The notes under the pieces were generated by a model that searched no databases, was not told where the DNA came from, and saw only the letters and a list, made by a program, of their open reading frames with translations. Of a stretch of 11,666 nucleotides of DNA, positions 1-7,688 are shown piece by piece (the first letter of the stretch is position 1; each line of letters starts with the position of its first letter). The position numbers and the translations under genes were made by a program. Location of the stretch: contig SFQZ01000080.1 of NCBI GenBank assembly GCA_004562915.1, positions 1 to 11,666 of the forward strand. The letters are read 5' to 3'. This DNA is from a bacterium (GTDB lineage: Bacteria > Bacillota_A > Clostridia > Lachnospirales > Lachnospiraceae).

Positions 1-743
1 TCCTGCATCATTACTGCTTTAATCAGCTCTACATATTCCGCTATACCATACTGATTCGCATATTGACGGATAACAGGCTCATATGCCTCTACTTCGGCAC
101 TGACCGGATTTACCGTACTGGAATTATCTCCTCCGGTTATACAGAGAATCCCGCCAAACAATATTACAATGATCAGGACGAGAACCGCAATCCATCCTCC
201 TGCAACAATCGCTGCAATCATAGCCTTCGTTGCCACTATGATTGCTTTTACTGATGTAATTGTTGCATGCGCCACAGTTCTTGCAGTCTGCTCTGTTGCT
301 CTTACTGCCTGTTTTGCTGCTACCGCCGCCTTTTTTGTCATTTTTATAGAAGTTGAGGCTGCTGTCTGTGCTGCCTTTTCAGATTTTTGTGTCGTTTTAA
401 TGGTCATACGTGCTGTATGTTCTGCTGTCTTGATGGAATAAGCAGTAGACTTAATCGTACCCTTTCCAGTGGTTGTTTTGAATATTTCTTTTACTGTATT
501 CGCCATCTTTCTGCCTTGTTTTCTAACCTGATGTGCGGTTTCATGAACAGCAATATCCGCAGAATGGGATAGTTTTTTCTCTGCGTACTCCGCCGGAGTC
601 TCATTCTGAGATTCCGGCGTCCGCTCTGCACTGTCTTTGGTGCGTACATAAGTACGTTTCATATGTTCCGTACTTATGACCACCTTATCCAACATTTTTA
701 TATCCTTATGGACTTGTCGGGTTTTGATTTTCTTTCCCATCAT
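1..743 (-). CDS. VirB1-like cell-wall hydrolase, CD1108-type (3' end beyond window)
   Basis: The frame is open from ATG-ATG at 743/740 to the window edge, giving 247 residues. A good Shine-Dalgarno (TAGGAGAA) precedes the start, which lies 32 bp after the VirB4 stop. Residues 1-180 are highly basic and rich in Ala, Thr and Lys, with heptad-like TIKTTQK / TKKAAVAAKQA runs that are probably helical and cytoplasmic. One membrane segment follows at about 183-202 (GGWIAVLVLIIVILFGGILC). The stretch from about 216, AYEPVIRQYANQYGI...LIKAVMMQ, is the start of a CwlT-type lysozyme-like domain. The window stops two bases into the next codon (GA), where the family has the catalytic Glu of the MMQESGG motif. 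Homologues in Tn916 and Tn1549/CTn elements are bifunctional muramidase plus NlpC/P60 peptidase enzymes that open peptidoglycan for the transfer channel; the peptidase half would lie outside the window. The family assignment rests on the lysozyme start, the N-terminal composition and the position after virB4. Confidence 0.82.
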   Translation of the reverse strand, partial: MMGKKIKTRQVHKDIKMLDKVVISTEHMKRTYVRTKDSAERTPESQNETPAEYAEKKLSHSADIAVHETAHQVRKQGRKMANTVKEIFKTTTGKGTIKSTAYSIKTAEHTARMTIKTTQKSEKAAQTAASTSIKMTKKAAVAAKQAVRATEQTARTVAHATITSVKAIIVATKAMIAAIVAGGWIAVLVLIIVILFGGILCITGGDNSSTVNPVSAEVEAYEPVIRQYANQYGIAEYVELIKAVMMQ

Positions 744-775
744 CTTTCGATTCTCCTATCGTTCCTTTTCCGGGA

Positions 776-3115
776 TTACTGCCTATTCCGGTTTGCACTA
801 TCCTCTCCCGGTTTTGTGGTCATCAGTTTATAAAGGCTTGTATTTCTCGGAAATTTATTTACGAATGGCACAAGGGAACTCCCGTACTTAATCAGACCAC
901 ATCCTGCATCTGCATTTGTGATATAGCTCATCTGCTCGTTAGATATATTCAATAGCTCTGCTAACTTCTGACGGTCAGACGCTGCCTGATTCAACATAAC
1001 GATATACTCACTGTTTGACAACATGGTACTTGCAAGCACAGAATCTAACAAATACTCTACATTCTGTGTGATAGCGTTCGGGAATGCATTTCTCTTACGA
1101 AAGCGACGCCATGCAGAGTTAAAAAAAGCTCCGGAATACTCGTTTTCAAAAACAACATGGAACTCATCCAGAAAAATATGCGTACGCTTTCCCTTCTTCC
1201 AGTTCTCCGTCACACGATTTAACATAGCATCAGTGATCACTAAAAGCCCCATTGTTTTCAACTGTTTCCCCAAGTCCATGATGTCATAAACCACCATGCG
1301 GTTATTCACATCCACATTGCTCTCATGAGCAAACGCATCAAGGCTTCCACTTGTAAACAGTTCCAATGCAAGAGCGAGATCTTTTGCTTCTTTCTCTGGC
1401 TGTTTTAACAGTTCCTCACGCAGCACACATAAGGTCGGCACTCTGCCTCCATTCTGATAGGATTCATATACATTTCCGGTACAACGGTCGATCAGGGATT
1501 TTTCTTTCGCACTGACACCATTTTTTTCCAACTGTTCAAATAGTGATAAAACAAACTCTGACTTATCACTCACCGGGTTTCCTCCATCTCCATATCCTTC
1601 TACCATGTCCATGGCATTGATATGATCACGACTGCCTGCCGCAATACGGATAACTTCACCACCCATTGCCTCAATAAGCGAAGCGTATTCACGCTCTGGA
1701 TCACAAATCAGAATATCATCACCCGTTGCAAGAGCAAGAAATACAATCAGCATTTTTGCACTGAAAGACTTTCCACTGCCCGGCACACCAAGCAGAAATG
1801 AGTTCGGGTTTAACAGTTTTGCCTTATTACATAGAATCAGGTTATGAGAGATTGCATTTTCTCCACAGTAAATTCCTCCTTCATCCATGATTTCCTGTAC
1901 CCGGAACGGCATTAACACTGCAAGGCTCTCTGTGGTTAGTGTACGGACTGCATTAATTTTCCGGTGTCCAATAGGTAATGCTGAATTTAATCCGTCCATC
2001 TGCTGATATTTCAAAACAGAAAACTGACACATATGCTTTGTTCCAAGTGCAAGCAGTGTCTCTGTATCCGTATCCAACTGCTTCTTCGTATCTGCTGTAT
2101 GCACCAGTGTTACGACCCCGAACATCATCCTCTGGTCACGAGTAGTCAGATCATCCATAAACTCTTTGCTTTCTTTTCTCTGCTGCTCCATGTCATACGG
2201 AACTACAGCAGAATAATTCTGATTAGCGTTCTGCCTCCGCTGCCAGTTCGTGATATTTGTTTCTACTCCCAACAGACGGCTTTCAACCTCTCGCACTGCT
2301 TCATCTGTAGGCACTGGTATGATATCAATACTCATCATAAGATTACGGCTGATATCTGTCATTTCCGCAATCATATCATCCTTGATGTAAGACGCATATT
2401 CCCGCAGAAATATCACACGCCCGAAACGGTCTCCCATGCGAAAATAATCCTTTTCAAATTCAAAGCTGTCCGGGCAAATAAAATCTTTAAAACTATGTCC
2501 CTTTCTCATGGTTTCTGATAGATCAAATCGAAATGAAGTCTCTTCACCAGTCCGGTAAAAATCATGCAGTATACGAAGTTTATCAGTTGCATCCAGACTC
2601 ACGCTTTTCGATCCAAGTCTTGAAAAATGTGCTGCAAGTTCCACTCCAACACGATTAAAATAAGTTCTCGCTTCTTCTACTGTTTTTTTATACGCTGACA
2701 CTGTCACATATTTTTCCAATACCATACGATTAGCTCCGGTTGCCTTATCCATAAGCATATTGTTATATTCTTCCCGATACGGATTCAGTCCGTCTTCCTG
2801 CATAGGGATCAAAATAGCATTTTCAAAGTCCTGCTGATTCAGTCGTCGGCTGTTAATGGTAATTTTGAAAGTAACTCCACTGTCAAAAGAATTAAGAAGC
2901 TCACTGTACTCTAAAAACATTGCTTCTTTATCTTCTTTACTTGCTACCTGATAATTAATATCCACAAATTTGAAGGTACAGGAAAACTTATTTTTCCCGA
3001 CTTTAAAAATCCCATCTTTCCAGATCGCCTGGATCGGAATTGCCTGCTGTACACTACGGGGAATCACAAATCGTTCCTTGTCCTGCTTAAAAATATTATT
3101 CAATGTTTTAATCAT
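776..3115 (-). CDS. virB4: VirB4-like conjugal transfer ATPase (CD1110 family)
   Basis: This 779-aa protein has the length expected of a Gram-positive VirB4/TraE ATPase. Walker A is GVPGSGKS at residues 443-450, followed by a conserved DPEREY near 480. Walker B is THIFLDEFHVV with D650 and E651, and the downstream ITQN motif is present. The N-terminal 400 residues correspond to the VirB4 N-terminal domain that contacts the inner-membrane complex. The ATPase powers channel assembly and substrate transfer at the cytoplasmic face. The ATG at 3115 overlaps the prgI 3' end by 8 bp, which suggests translational coupling. The C-terminus (KPGEDSANRNRQ) is short and hydrophilic. No frameshift or missing motif is seen, so it should be active. 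Confidence 0.96.
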   Translation of the reverse strand: MIKTLNNIFKQDKERFVIPRSVQQAIPIQAIWKDGIFKVGKNKFSCTFKFVDINYQVASKEDKEAMFLEYSELLNSFDSGVTFKITINSRRLNQQDFENAILIPMQEDGLNPYREEYNNMLMDKATGANRMVLEKYVTVSAYKKTVEEARTYFNRVGVELAAHFSRLGSKSVSLDATDKLRILHDFYRTGEETSFRFDLSETMRKGHSFKDFICPDSFEFEKDYFRMGDRFGRVIFLREYASYIKDDMIAEMTDISRNLMMSIDIIPVPTDEAVREVESRLLGVETNITNWQRRQNANQNYSAVVPYDMEQQRKESKEFMDDLTTRDQRMMFGVVTLVHTADTKKQLDTDTETLLALGTKHMCQFSVLKYQQMDGLNSALPIGHRKINAVRTLTTESLAVLMPFRVQEIMDEGGIYCGENAISHNLILCNKAKLLNPNSFLLGVPGSGKSFSAKMLIVFLALATGDDILICDPEREYASLIEAMGGEVIRIAAGSRDHINAMDMVEGYGDGGNPVSDKSEFVLSLFEQLEKNGVSAKEKSLIDRCTGNVYESYQNGGRVPTLCVLREELLKQPEKEAKDLALALELFTSGSLDAFAHESNVDVNNRMVVYDIMDLGKQLKTMGLLVITDAMLNRVTENWKKGKRTHIFLDEFHVVFENEYSGAFFNSAWRRFRKRNAFPNAITQNVEYLLDSVLASTMLSNSEYIVMLNQAASDRQKLAELLNISNEQMSYITNADAGCGLIKYGSSLVPFVNKFPRNTSLYKLMTTKPGEDSANRNRQ

Positions 3116-3473
3116 GCTCTTTCACCGCCTCTTTCTTTTTCTTTTCAATACATGGCTTCAATGCTTCGTAATAAATATTTTCCGCCTGAAATACCAATTT
3201 TTTAGGCATCAGGATTTCCGATTTGATCCATGCCCACGCAAATTGTTCGGCATTCATCCCATGATATCGGAAGAATCCCATCCCTGCGAAAGGCGCCGCA
3301 CCAAGCACGCACATCCAGCTTGTGCTTTCCATTCCCATATATGGGCGCAATAAAAAATACAGCCCGACAGCAACACCGCAGGCTAATACCGAAAAAAAGA
3401 ACTGCCGCAAAGACAGTCCAAAAAAAATACTTTCCGTATAATTCCGGATTTCCCGGTTAATTTTTACTTCCAA
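3108..3473 (-). CDS. prgI: PrgI family (VirB3-like) transfer protein
   Basis: This is a 121-aa protein. The N-terminus MEVKINREIRNYTESIFFG is characteristic of PrgI proteins of Tn1549/CTn-type elements. Two adjacent hydrophobic segments, at about 23-43 and 54-68, form a hairpin in the membrane, and a basic, Lys/Glu-rich C-terminal tail follows. PrgI stands in for VirB3, a small inner-membrane partner of VirB4, and here it lies immediately upstream of virB4 and overlaps it by 8 bp. The start codon is TTG. An in-frame TAG lies three codons upstream, there is no earlier ATG or GTG in frame, and starting at the TTG gives the family's canonical N-terminus. The AGGAGG at 3486-3491 overlaps the stop codon of the preceding gene and sits 12 nt from the TTG, which is longer than optimal. 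Confidence 0.92.
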   Translation of the reverse strand: MEVKINREIRNYTESIFFGLSLRQFFFSVLACGVAVGLYFLLRPYMGMESTSWMCVLGAAPFAGMGFFRYHGMNAEQFAWAWIKSEILMPKKLVFQAENIYYEALKPCIEKKKKEAVKEHD

Positions 3474-3489
3474 CTCTTTCTTCTACCTC

Positions 3490-4326
3490 CTATAATCCCA
3501 TCATTTCCCGTACTACCCGGTCTGACATCTTAACTGCACCGACCAATACAAGCATATTGAAGATCAGCTCTCCGATATACTTCCATACCATTGTAACTAC
3601 TGCTGCATCCGGATCAACCACTGGCGGCGATGTTGTAAACACAGAAAATATAATACACGCAAGTACAATAATCGCTCCCTCCAGACAGACTGCCGCATAA
3701 GATTTTAGAAAACTTATTCCTATACTTTGTGACGGTTCTCCTGCAAACGCCGACAGCGGGACCGGGGCAATGGCAGTATATAAGTACAAGCGAAAAAATC
3801 TTCCATACACACTCATAATCATAATAAAGCTCAATACCGTTACAAAAAGACCGCCAATCAGTGTAACTGCCCACAAAGGAATCCTCTCAAAAAATCCGCA
3901 GTCATCCACTGCATCTATAATCTTTAACGGAAGCATCGTCTGCAATGCATTCCCGAATCCGGCAGCGTTCATAATCGTACTGATGATCCCCTGTACAATT
4001 TTAAAGAGCGCCATCATCAATTCCAATCCATAAGTAATGGCACCCTTTGCAAGGGCAAATCTTATAAACAGCTTCACAGCATGTTCCGGCTTTTTTACCT
4101 CTGTAAAACTACCGCAGGTCTTTACCACACCGACTACAAAAAATAATACCAAAAGCGCATAGCCGATTGCCTGCAGCGCACCATGAATACTGACAATGAC
4201 GCTCCATATTCCGCCTCCCTTAAATGTCTCCGGGGACTGTGTGATAATCATCCATATCTCCGCCAGTTTTTCGTTCCATGTGTTCAATGCATTTTGTAAA
4301 TTCTGGACAACCCAGTTATCTGACAC
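3490..4326 (-). CDS. VirB6/TrbL-like polytopic channel protein (CD1112-type)
   Basis: This 278-aa, very hydrophobic protein has roughly five or six membrane segments: about 45-68 (IHGALQAIGYALLVLFF), 88-115, 150-185 (long), 210-232 and 250-268. The pattern and the final MSDRVVREMMGL resemble VirB6/TrbL-like proteins of Firmicute ICEs, which form part of the inner-membrane translocation pore. The start is GTG at 4326: an in-frame TAA lies two codons upstream and AGGAGGTG is about 8 nt away, so no other start fits. It lies between the pilin candidate and prgI, as in related elements. The 81-bp gap upstream holds a stem-loop. Family membership rests on topology and position because there are no catalytic motifs to check. 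Confidence 0.88.
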   Translation of the reverse strand: MSDNWVVQNLQNALNTWNEKLAEIWMIITQSPETFKGGGIWSVIVSIHGALQAIGYALLVLFFVVGVVKTCGSFTEVKKPEHAVKLFIRFALAKGAITYGLELMMALFKIVQGIISTIMNAAGFGNALQTMLPLKIIDAVDDCGFFERIPLWAVTLIGGLFVTVLSFIMIMSVYGRFFRLYLYTAIAPVPLSAFAGEPSQSIGISFLKSYAAVCLEGAIIVLACIIFSVFTTSPPVVDPDAAVVTMVWKYIGELIFNMLVLVGAVKMSDRVVREMMGL

Positions 4327-4351
4327 TTTTTACACCTCCTGCCTTTATTCC

Positions 4352-4378
4352 GGACGGACAGCTCTCTTCTGCCCGCCC
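4352..4378 (-). promoter_or_regulatory. intercistronic stem-loop between pilin candidate and virB6-like genes
   Basis: Read on the minus strand, GGGCGGGCAG pairs over all ten positions with CTGTCCGTCC (two G·U pairs) across a 7-nt loop. It lies 29 nt downstream of the pilin stop codon and just before the AGGAGGTG of the next gene. No U-tract follows, so it is not a standard Rho-independent terminator. A 3' stabiliser or processing site for the pilin message is a reasonable inference. The stem is GC-rich compared with its surroundings. Confidence 0.6.
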
Positions 4379-4407
4379 TTTCATTTTCTAAAGTTTCCTA
4401 TACTTCT

Positions 4408-4773
4408 CTATCCGGCAATCATCGTCAAAATCTCTTTTGCGAACGTAATAATAACGCCTCCGGCAAGAGTCAGAAAACCATTTGCCCTCTGGCTCGGATC
4501 ATGGGATTTCAAAGATAATCCTACCTGCACAATACCAAATCCCAACAAAATCATTCCAATAGCACGAATCAATCCGAAGATAAAAGTAGACAGATTATTA
4601 ATAACTGTCAGCGGATCATCTGCGGCAAATACTGTCACTGTTCCTATAGTCATCACAAAAACCGCCGTAACATACAATAAAAATCCTTGTTTCATTCTCC
4701 TTCCCATCGGATATTTTCCCACACTCTCTTTTCTGTCTTTTTGCAATGTTTTATTTATTCTCAATACGCTCAT
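4408..4773 (-). CDS. VirB2/Maff2-like pilin candidate with long leader
   Basis: This is a 121-aa protein. Residues 1-29 are basic (MSVLRINKTLQKDRK...), residues 30-49 form a hydrophobic core, and VFA-AD at 48-52 is a good signal peptidase I site after A50. The mature product would be 71 aa with two hydrophobic helices (about 61-84 and 98-119) separated by a polar loop, KSHDPSQRANG. This is the layout of VirB2/TrbC pilins, and it matches the position and general shape of Maff2 proteins in Tn1549-type elements. The start at 4773 is supported by AAGGAGG 10 nt upstream and by a one-base stop/start overlap (TAATG) with virD4. Internal ATGs at 4707 and 4695 have poorly placed or absent ribosome sites. 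Expected role: a subunit of the transfer channel or pilus in the membrane. Such small proteins are sometimes given unrelated product names, so the call rests on topology and context. Confidence 0.7.
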   Translation of the reverse strand: MSVLRINKTLQKDRKESVGKYPMGRRMKQGFLLYVTAVFVMTIGTVTVFAADDPLTVINNLSTFIFGLIRAIGMILLGFGIVQVGLSLKSHDPSQRANGFLTLAGGVIITFAKEILTMIAG

Positions 4774-6578
4774 TAATCTGCGTCCTCCTTGTTTTTATAT
4801 AACATTTCTAAGTCTTCTTCAGATAAAAGTTCAAATGAATCTATTTCTGTCTGTTCAGGAATTACCTCGCCTTCCAGACTATCGGCAAGTGTTATTTCCG
4901 CTACCGCCTGAGATACTTCACCATGGCGGTATGGCTTTCCATTTCCATCCGTAGTCAGTGCTACATTTGGATGCTTTAAAATATCATATTTTTCATCCAT
5001 CACCGGACGTTCTCCCCGGATAAAAAGAAGCGCATAGCGGTTATCCAGCATACGCACTTCATCCGGCGTCAAAAGCTCACGCCCCGATATCTGATAATTC
5101 GTAGAATAGTTTCCAGAATGCCCGGTAGACTTTCCATAAGTATTCATGTCAATGGTCGCTTTTCCAAGCAGCTCACTCACATACTTATGTGTTCCCTGCT
5201 CGTTACCGCCAAGATACAGAAATTCATCACAGTTTCCCACAATACTTTCCCATTGTTTTTCAAACAATGCCTTTAGCTGTGCCATATTTTGCAAGATAAT
5301 GGACACGCTGACTTCCCTCGACCGCATGACAGACAGTATCTTGTCAAAATCATCCGGCAGGGAAACGTTCGCAAACTCATCCATCAGAAAATGCACATGC
5401 ACAGGAAGCCTGCCTCCATATTTATGGTCTGCAAGATAAAATAACTGCTGAAATAACTGTGTGTATAAGATAGATATCAGAAAATTATAACTGGTATCGT
5501 TATCCGGTATCAACGCAAATAAAGCTACTTTCCTTTCTCCCAATGATGGCAGATTCAATTCATCTGTAGCTGTCAATGCAGCGAGGCTCGATAAATTAAA
5601 TTTTTCCAGCCTTGCTGCCAGCGTAATCTGTATGGATTTCAATGTTTTCGCACTGCCGGAATGGTAATCCTTATAATATTTTACAGCAATGTGTTCCGGC
5701 TCCCGCATTTCCAGACGTTCAAATAGTTCATCCAGCGGTGACTGATACTCGTCATTCTCCTCTCTTACATCTCCTGCCCGCAAAAGTTCCATAACCATCG
5801 GGAAATTCTGTTCCTCTTCAGGAGCTTCATATTTTAAGAAAAAGATAATAGCAAGCAACAGCATAGATGCAGCCGTATCCCAAAAAGGATCATTGCTCTG
5901 GCTGCCTTTCGGTGTCGTTGCCTTAAATAAGTTTGTCACAAGTCTCTGCACATCATTATCATCTTTCAAATACACAAACGGATTATAGCAATGACTTTTT
6001 CCCATGCAGATCAGATCCAACACCCGGACTTCGTAACCTTTTTCTTCCAGAAGATGTCCGGTGTCTCTTAAATTTTCCCCTTTAGGATCTAACACTACAA
6101 AGGATGTATTTGCCTGCATCAGGTTCGGTTTCGCATAAAATCTTGTCTTACCGGAACCTGCACCACCTATGATAATAGTCAGTACATTTCGCATATGTTT
6201 CCGCATATTATAACTAATCCGCACATGCATGGTCATTATCTTATTGGCAGAAAAGTCCTTATCTGCGTATCTTTTATTAACTTCCTGTGCTTCGCCCCAT
6301 TTTGCAGAACCATGTTCCTCTCCTTTCCGGTAATTTCTGCGTGTGGAAAAATAAATACCAATTCCCATACCATATGAAGACAGAAAAATAAGGACAGTTT
6401 TTACGCTGTCCTCACATATCACAATATGGAATGGTTCATTGATTGCCTGCGTGAATTGCTGCATGATTTCCGGCAGACCTCCTTTTACATATGGTGCGAT
6501 AAGCAGAGCAATCCATATAACCGGAAGTATCCCTAACACCGCCAGTATCCGCTCTGTCTTTTTCTCACCGCTCTTCAT
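4773..6578 (-). CDS. virD4: VirD4/TraG-type conjugal coupling ATPase (CD1115-type)
   Basis: This is a 601-aa protein. Two N-terminal membrane segments (about 11-30 and 61-77) are followed by GSAKWG at 90-95, typical of TraG/VirD4 proteins. Walker A is GGAGSGKT at 138-145, VLDPKGE lies at about 162-168, and Walker B is VHFLMDEFANV with D400 and E401. The long cytoplasmic domain would form the hexameric motor that brings the relaxase-DNA complex to the channel. The C-terminal tail after about 545 is acidic (EEDLEMLYKNKEDAD), as in coupling proteins where the tail binds substrate or accessory factors. The start overlaps the small upstream gene by 14 bp, with an AGAGGA site about 10 nt away. PcfB, encoded two genes upstream, is the expected partner. 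All motifs are intact. Confidence 0.96.
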   Translation of the reverse strand: MKSGEKKTERILAVLGILPVIWIALLIAPYVKGGLPEIMQQFTQAINEPFHIVICEDSVKTVLIFLSSYGMGIGIYFSTRRNYRKGEEHGSAKWGEAQEVNKRYADKDFSANKIMTMHVRISYNMRKHMRNVLTIIIGGAGSGKTRFYAKPNLMQANTSFVVLDPKGENLRDTGHLLEEKGYEVRVLDLICMGKSHCYNPFVYLKDDNDVQRLVTNLFKATTPKGSQSNDPFWDTAASMLLLAIIFFLKYEAPEEEQNFPMVMELLRAGDVREENDEYQSPLDELFERLEMREPEHIAVKYYKDYHSGSAKTLKSIQITLAARLEKFNLSSLAALTATDELNLPSLGERKVALFALIPDNDTSYNFLISILYTQLFQQLFYLADHKYGGRLPVHVHFLMDEFANVSLPDDFDKILSVMRSREVSVSIILQNMAQLKALFEKQWESIVGNCDEFLYLGGNEQGTHKYVSELLGKATIDMNTYGKSTGHSGNYSTNYQISGRELLTPDEVRMLDNRYALLFIRGERPVMDEKYDILKHPNVALTTDGNGKPYRHGEVSQAVAEITLADSLEGEVIPEQTEIDSFELLSEEDLEMLYKNKEDAD

Positions 6579-6768
6579 GACGCCAATGTCCTCTTCTTTC
6601 CTTCCCCTGTGGTTCCTCGATTAGCTCTATAACTTTCATCAGCACATCATCCACTGCATCTGTCGGCTTATTTTCTTTCAGCATGGCATTTCTCTTATCT
6701 TTGAGAGAATGGAAAATCACACCACACTCATACTTATCAAGCTCAAGCGTTTTCTTTTCCTCACTCAT
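6565..6768 (-). CDS. small hydrophilic protein of unknown function
   Basis: This is a 67-aa protein with no recognised domain. It is highly charged: MSEEKKTLELDKYECGVIFH is followed by a basic and acidic helical stretch, LKDKRNAMLKENKPTDAVDDVLMKVIELIEE, and an Arg-rich tail. It overlaps the ArdC-like gene by 4 bp (ATGA), overlaps virD4 by 14 bp, and has a strong GGGAGG site 7 nt before the ATG, so it is very likely translated. No membrane segment or signal peptide is seen. A cytoplasmic accessory or regulatory role next to the coupling protein is only an inference from position. Confidence 0.8.
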   Translation of the reverse strand: MSEEKKTLELDKYECGVIFHSLKDKRNAMLKENKPTDAVDDVLMKVIELIEEPQGKERRGHWRHEER

Positions 6769-7682
6769 CTTGCTTCCTCCCGGTGCTGCTGTGACTGTTG
6801 ACGGTTATTCTGTATACGGTTCTGGTTTAACACCTTTGCCATACGGGAAGAAATGGCATATGCCGCATCACGTGCTTTAGAAAGTTCTGCTCTGACTTCC
6901 TGCGGTTCCATACCTGCCAAAAATTCTGGTACATCATGGAAATTAAATCCCTGCGTATCAATACCATATTTCTTACAGAGCATATAGGACGCACAATACG
7001 CATAAAAAGAGTCTTCATTACGGTCATAATTCTTATTTCCCTCTGCGAATCCGGCGAAGGCAAGTTCCGGTGTCAGACTACGGAAAATCTGTTGTGCATC
7101 CATTCCTTTTCTCACATAAATACAACCTTCTTCCGGTTCAAACAATGCACCTTTATCTTCCGGCATCTGGTCCGGCTCTGCACCAACAATATTAACTGGA
7201 GGATTGCTGATTAACGCTCTGATTAGCAGTCTTTCATCCATATTTGTCTGTGGTTCCTGCTTCGCCCTGACTGTTGTCTGGGAAATATCATAAAGTTTCT
7301 TTGCATTGTAATATGTTCCAATACTTCCATCTTCTCTTTCGTACTCTTTTCCCGGCTCCATAATTAAGACCGGATTCTTCATTTCCTTCCTCTTAACATA
7401 ACCGCCCTGTCCTCTCCAATATCCACAATCGCCCAGTTTCTGTGCCTCTGGATTCTGTGCAAGAATCAACAAGGCATTGTTGGCTGTGTAATGGTCAAAC
7501 CGACTCTGCACATCCAGATACTTTTGAAACAGTTGACTGTCCGCAGCCACTGCCTCTGTAATCTGTGCCGATCTCTCATAACAAAAATTCCGATTATTTT
7601 TACTTTCCGCAACAAAGGCTGCTGTTTGATCATCCTGCGGTACTGCCGCAACATTTAACATTGCATCAAAATTATTCTCCAT
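6765..7682 (-). CDS. ArdC-like ssDNA-binding protein with degenerate zincin domain
   Basis: This is a 305-aa protein. Residues about 50-136 match the ArdC N-terminal fold: LDVQSRFDHYTANNALLILA, then CGYWRGQGGYVKRKE, then an IMEPG..Y...DGS..TYYNAKKLYDISQT block. ArdC N-domains bind single-stranded DNA, and the family includes antirestriction proteins and the LtrC-like proteins of conjugative plasmids. Residues about 150-285 resemble the IrrE/ArdC metallopeptidase-like domain, but where HELAH is expected the sequence reads P205-E-L-A-F209, so both metal-binding histidines are absent. The flanking conserved stretch SFYAYCASYMLCKKYGID is kept. The tail is rich in Gln, Asn and Arg. The ATG at 7682 lies 6 bp after pcfB, with GAGAGGT upstream. 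Likely role: binding or protecting transferred DNA without proteolysis. The N-domain call is fairly firm; the role is inferred. Confidence 0.75.
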   Translation of the reverse strand: MENNFDAMLNVAAVPQDDQTAAFVAESKNNRNFCYERSAQITEAVAADSQLFQKYLDVQSRFDHYTANNALLILAQNPEAQKLGDCGYWRGQGGYVKRKEMKNPVLIMEPGKEYEREDGSIGTYYNAKKLYDISQTTVRAKQEPQTNMDERLLIRALISNPPVNIVGAEPDQMPEDKGALFEPEEGCIYVRKGMDAQQIFRSLTPELAFAGFAEGNKNYDRNEDSFYAYCASYMLCKKYGIDTQGFNFHDVPEFLAGMEPQEVRAELSKARDAAYAISSRMAKVLNQNRIQNNRQQSQQHREEAR

Positions 7683-7688
7683 ATATAA

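Noticed and set aside
4196..4954. 252-codon open frame on the plus strand
   Set aside because: It lies antisense to the pilin and VirB6-like genes, has an implausible Pro/Ile/Cys-rich composition and no ribosome site. The minus-strand genes explain the region fully.
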